Source: Candidatus Caenarcanales bacterium
GTDB taxonomy: Bacteria > Cyanobacteriota > Vampirovibrionia > Caenarcaniphilales > Caenarcanaceae
Reading direction: 5' to 3'
Length of the DNA: 16,509 bases
Assembly: GCA_947489925.1 (NCBI GenBank)
Contig: CANLFK010000026.1
Coordinates: 1-16,509 of the forward strand
Position numbers and translations under genes: made by a program. The notes under the pieces were generated by a model. The model had not been told where the DNA came from. It ran no database searches and saw only the letters and a list, made by a program, of their open reading frames with translations. The first letter of the stretch is position 1, and every line of letters starts with the position of its first letter. Below, piece by piece: positions 15,962 to 16,509 of this stretch.

Positions 15962-16352
15962 GTTTCTTCCATAAAATCCTGATTTTATTCAGGCAGGGGT
16001 CGGAACCATCGTCATATACCAGCCCATAGAAATCGAAATACGCAAAGGAATTGTTCGACAAATCGCCCAAGGGATGCAGCTTAGTCCAAATCTGAGGATA
16101 GTTCTGTTTGATATAGAAGCTGGGATCGCCCTCTTTCAAATAGTTGGTGGAGTAGTAATAAGCCGTATAAATGGCGAAAACAACCCAAACTAAACCACAA
16201 TGGATAAACGGCAGTAAAAATGCAAATGTAAAATCGTCGAGAAAATTATTATTCAAACCTGGTGAGAACCCAATAATCACGATCGAGTTTATCACGCAAA
16301 GAAAGGAGAAGAAAATTAGCCACTTGGTGTAAATTTTTTGGGCTTTTTCCAT
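15798..16352 (-). CDS. Unrecognised membrane protein with 3' end disrupted by tandem duplication
   Basis: I do not recognise this protein. As it stands it has 184 residues: hydrophobic segments at about 11-30, 41-66 and 133-155, with a polar, aromatic-rich domain (about 70-130) before the last one. The final 24 residues (from CSSESSDIFS) are the second repeat copy read in a shifted frame and end at TAG. Removing one 88-bp copy restores a continuous frame of 165 residues ending RTKFTGYHFG with TAA at 15767-15769, which was probably the original gene. The ATG at 16352 is the first after an in-frame TGA; no Shine-Dalgarno is seen. GC is about 39% over 15961-16320 by hand count, which does not clearly separate it from the conserved genes nearby. 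It may be a damaged gene, a phase variant or a misassembly. Confidence 0.55.
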   Translation of the reverse strand: MEKAQKIYTKWLIFFSFLCVINSIVIIGFSPGLNNNFLDDFTFAFLLPFIHCGLVWVVFAIYTAYYYSTNYLKEGDPSFYIKQNYPQIWTKLHPLGDLSNNSFAYFDFYGLVYDDGSDPCLNKIRILWKKHALLEVATFFLVPSIWFFNLFLVYLRTKFTCSSESSDIFSCSRHLVLQFFFGLS

Positions 16353-16386
16353 TAGAAGGCATCTGAAAAGTAGGAAGTAAAAAAAG

Positions 16387-16430
16387 TGTCATCGTGTAAA
16401 TTGATTTTGTAGAAAAAAACAACGATGACA
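16387..16430. repeat. 9-bp inverted repeat at the presumed transcription start of the right-end membrane gene
   Basis: TGTCATCGT (16387-16395) and ACGATGACA (16422-16430) are perfect reverse complements around a 26-base loop. They begin just downstream of a candidate -10 box, so they could be an operator or form a 5' leader hairpin. Confidence 0.5.
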
Positions 16431-16435
16431 GAAAA

Positions 16436-16441
16436 ATTATA
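16436..16441 (-). promoter_or_regulatory. Candidate -10 box for the right-end membrane gene
   Basis: The minus strand reads TATAAT about 85 bases before the ATG at 16352. A TTGTCA lies only 11 bases further upstream, too close to pair with it; at 17 bases the sequence is TATCAG. The upstream part of any promoter would lie in the duplicated yifB segment. Confidence 0.35.
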
Positions 16442-16455
16442 CAAGACTGATTTGA

Positions 16456-16509
16456 CAACTGATACTGGACAAGCATTAATACCAATTAAAGCCCCAGAGG
16501 AAATATGTG
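16456..16509. repeat. 54-bp direct repeat, copy 2 (yifB fragment at the window edge)
   Basis: This is an exact copy of 15448-15501 in the same orientation, 1008 bases downstream, ending at the last base. It holds yifB codons 4-20 complete, without the start codon. It may mark a true duplication, a tandem or circular 1008-bp unit, or an assembly-graph overlap at a contig end. Confidence 0.95.

Noticed and set aside
16249..16485. A 78-codon minus-strand frame overlapping the right-end membrane gene in another frame
   Set aside because: It overlaps the better-supported membrane gene, has no coherent composition, and runs through the inverted repeat and the duplicated yifB fragment.
15961..16509. 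Declaring the right end foreign on base composition
   Set aside because: Hand-counted GC of about 39% is within the range of conserved genes in the same window (parts of thrS and yifB reach 40-48%).

Overview
The window looks like one contig from an AT-rich, flagellated, Gram-negative-type bacterium. It carries fliF (flagellar MS ring), kdsD (a step towards Kdo, a lipopolysaccharide sugar), two dTDP-rhamnose genes and ordinary housekeeping genes. TGA serves as a stop (proB), so the code is standard. Almost no start codon has a Shine-Dalgarno match. Low GC, weak Shine-Dalgarno use and scattered flagellar genes would fit a non-photosynthetic cyanobacterial relative (Melainabacteria-like). That placement is a guess, because no marker gene here settles it.

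Layout. Positions 1-2780 (minus) hold a SNF2-type helicase cut by the left edge. It follows the translationally coupled pair kdsD / ABC-2 permease (4997 to 2854, minus). thrS (minus) is divergent from an unrecognised membrane protein (plus), whose end overlaps the end of proB (minus). fliF stands alone on the plus strand and its stop codon abuts the stop of rfbC in the rfbA-rfbC pair (minus). A gene-poor stretch follows, with an open frame lacking a usual start (12461-12706) and an 82-residue small protein (12817-13065). mutM (plus) then faces yifB/comM (minus). The right end (15509-16509) is the oddest part: an unrecognised membrane-protein gene whose 3' end is disrupted by an 88-bp tandem duplication, followed by an exact 54-bp copy of the 5' end of yifB that runs to the last base.

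How the genes work together. kdsD and rfbA/rfbC supply sugars for surface polysaccharides, fliF builds the flagellar base, and thrS, proB, mutM and yifB are housekeeping or DNA-processing genes. The set is a mosaic of unrelated short transcription units, not one pathway. The only hint of an accessory system is the helicase at the left edge, whose family I recall beside DNA methyltransferase and type III-like restriction genes; any partners would lie outside the window. I did not find a convincing undescribed system. The right-end duplications and the unusual FliF deserve most follow-up.
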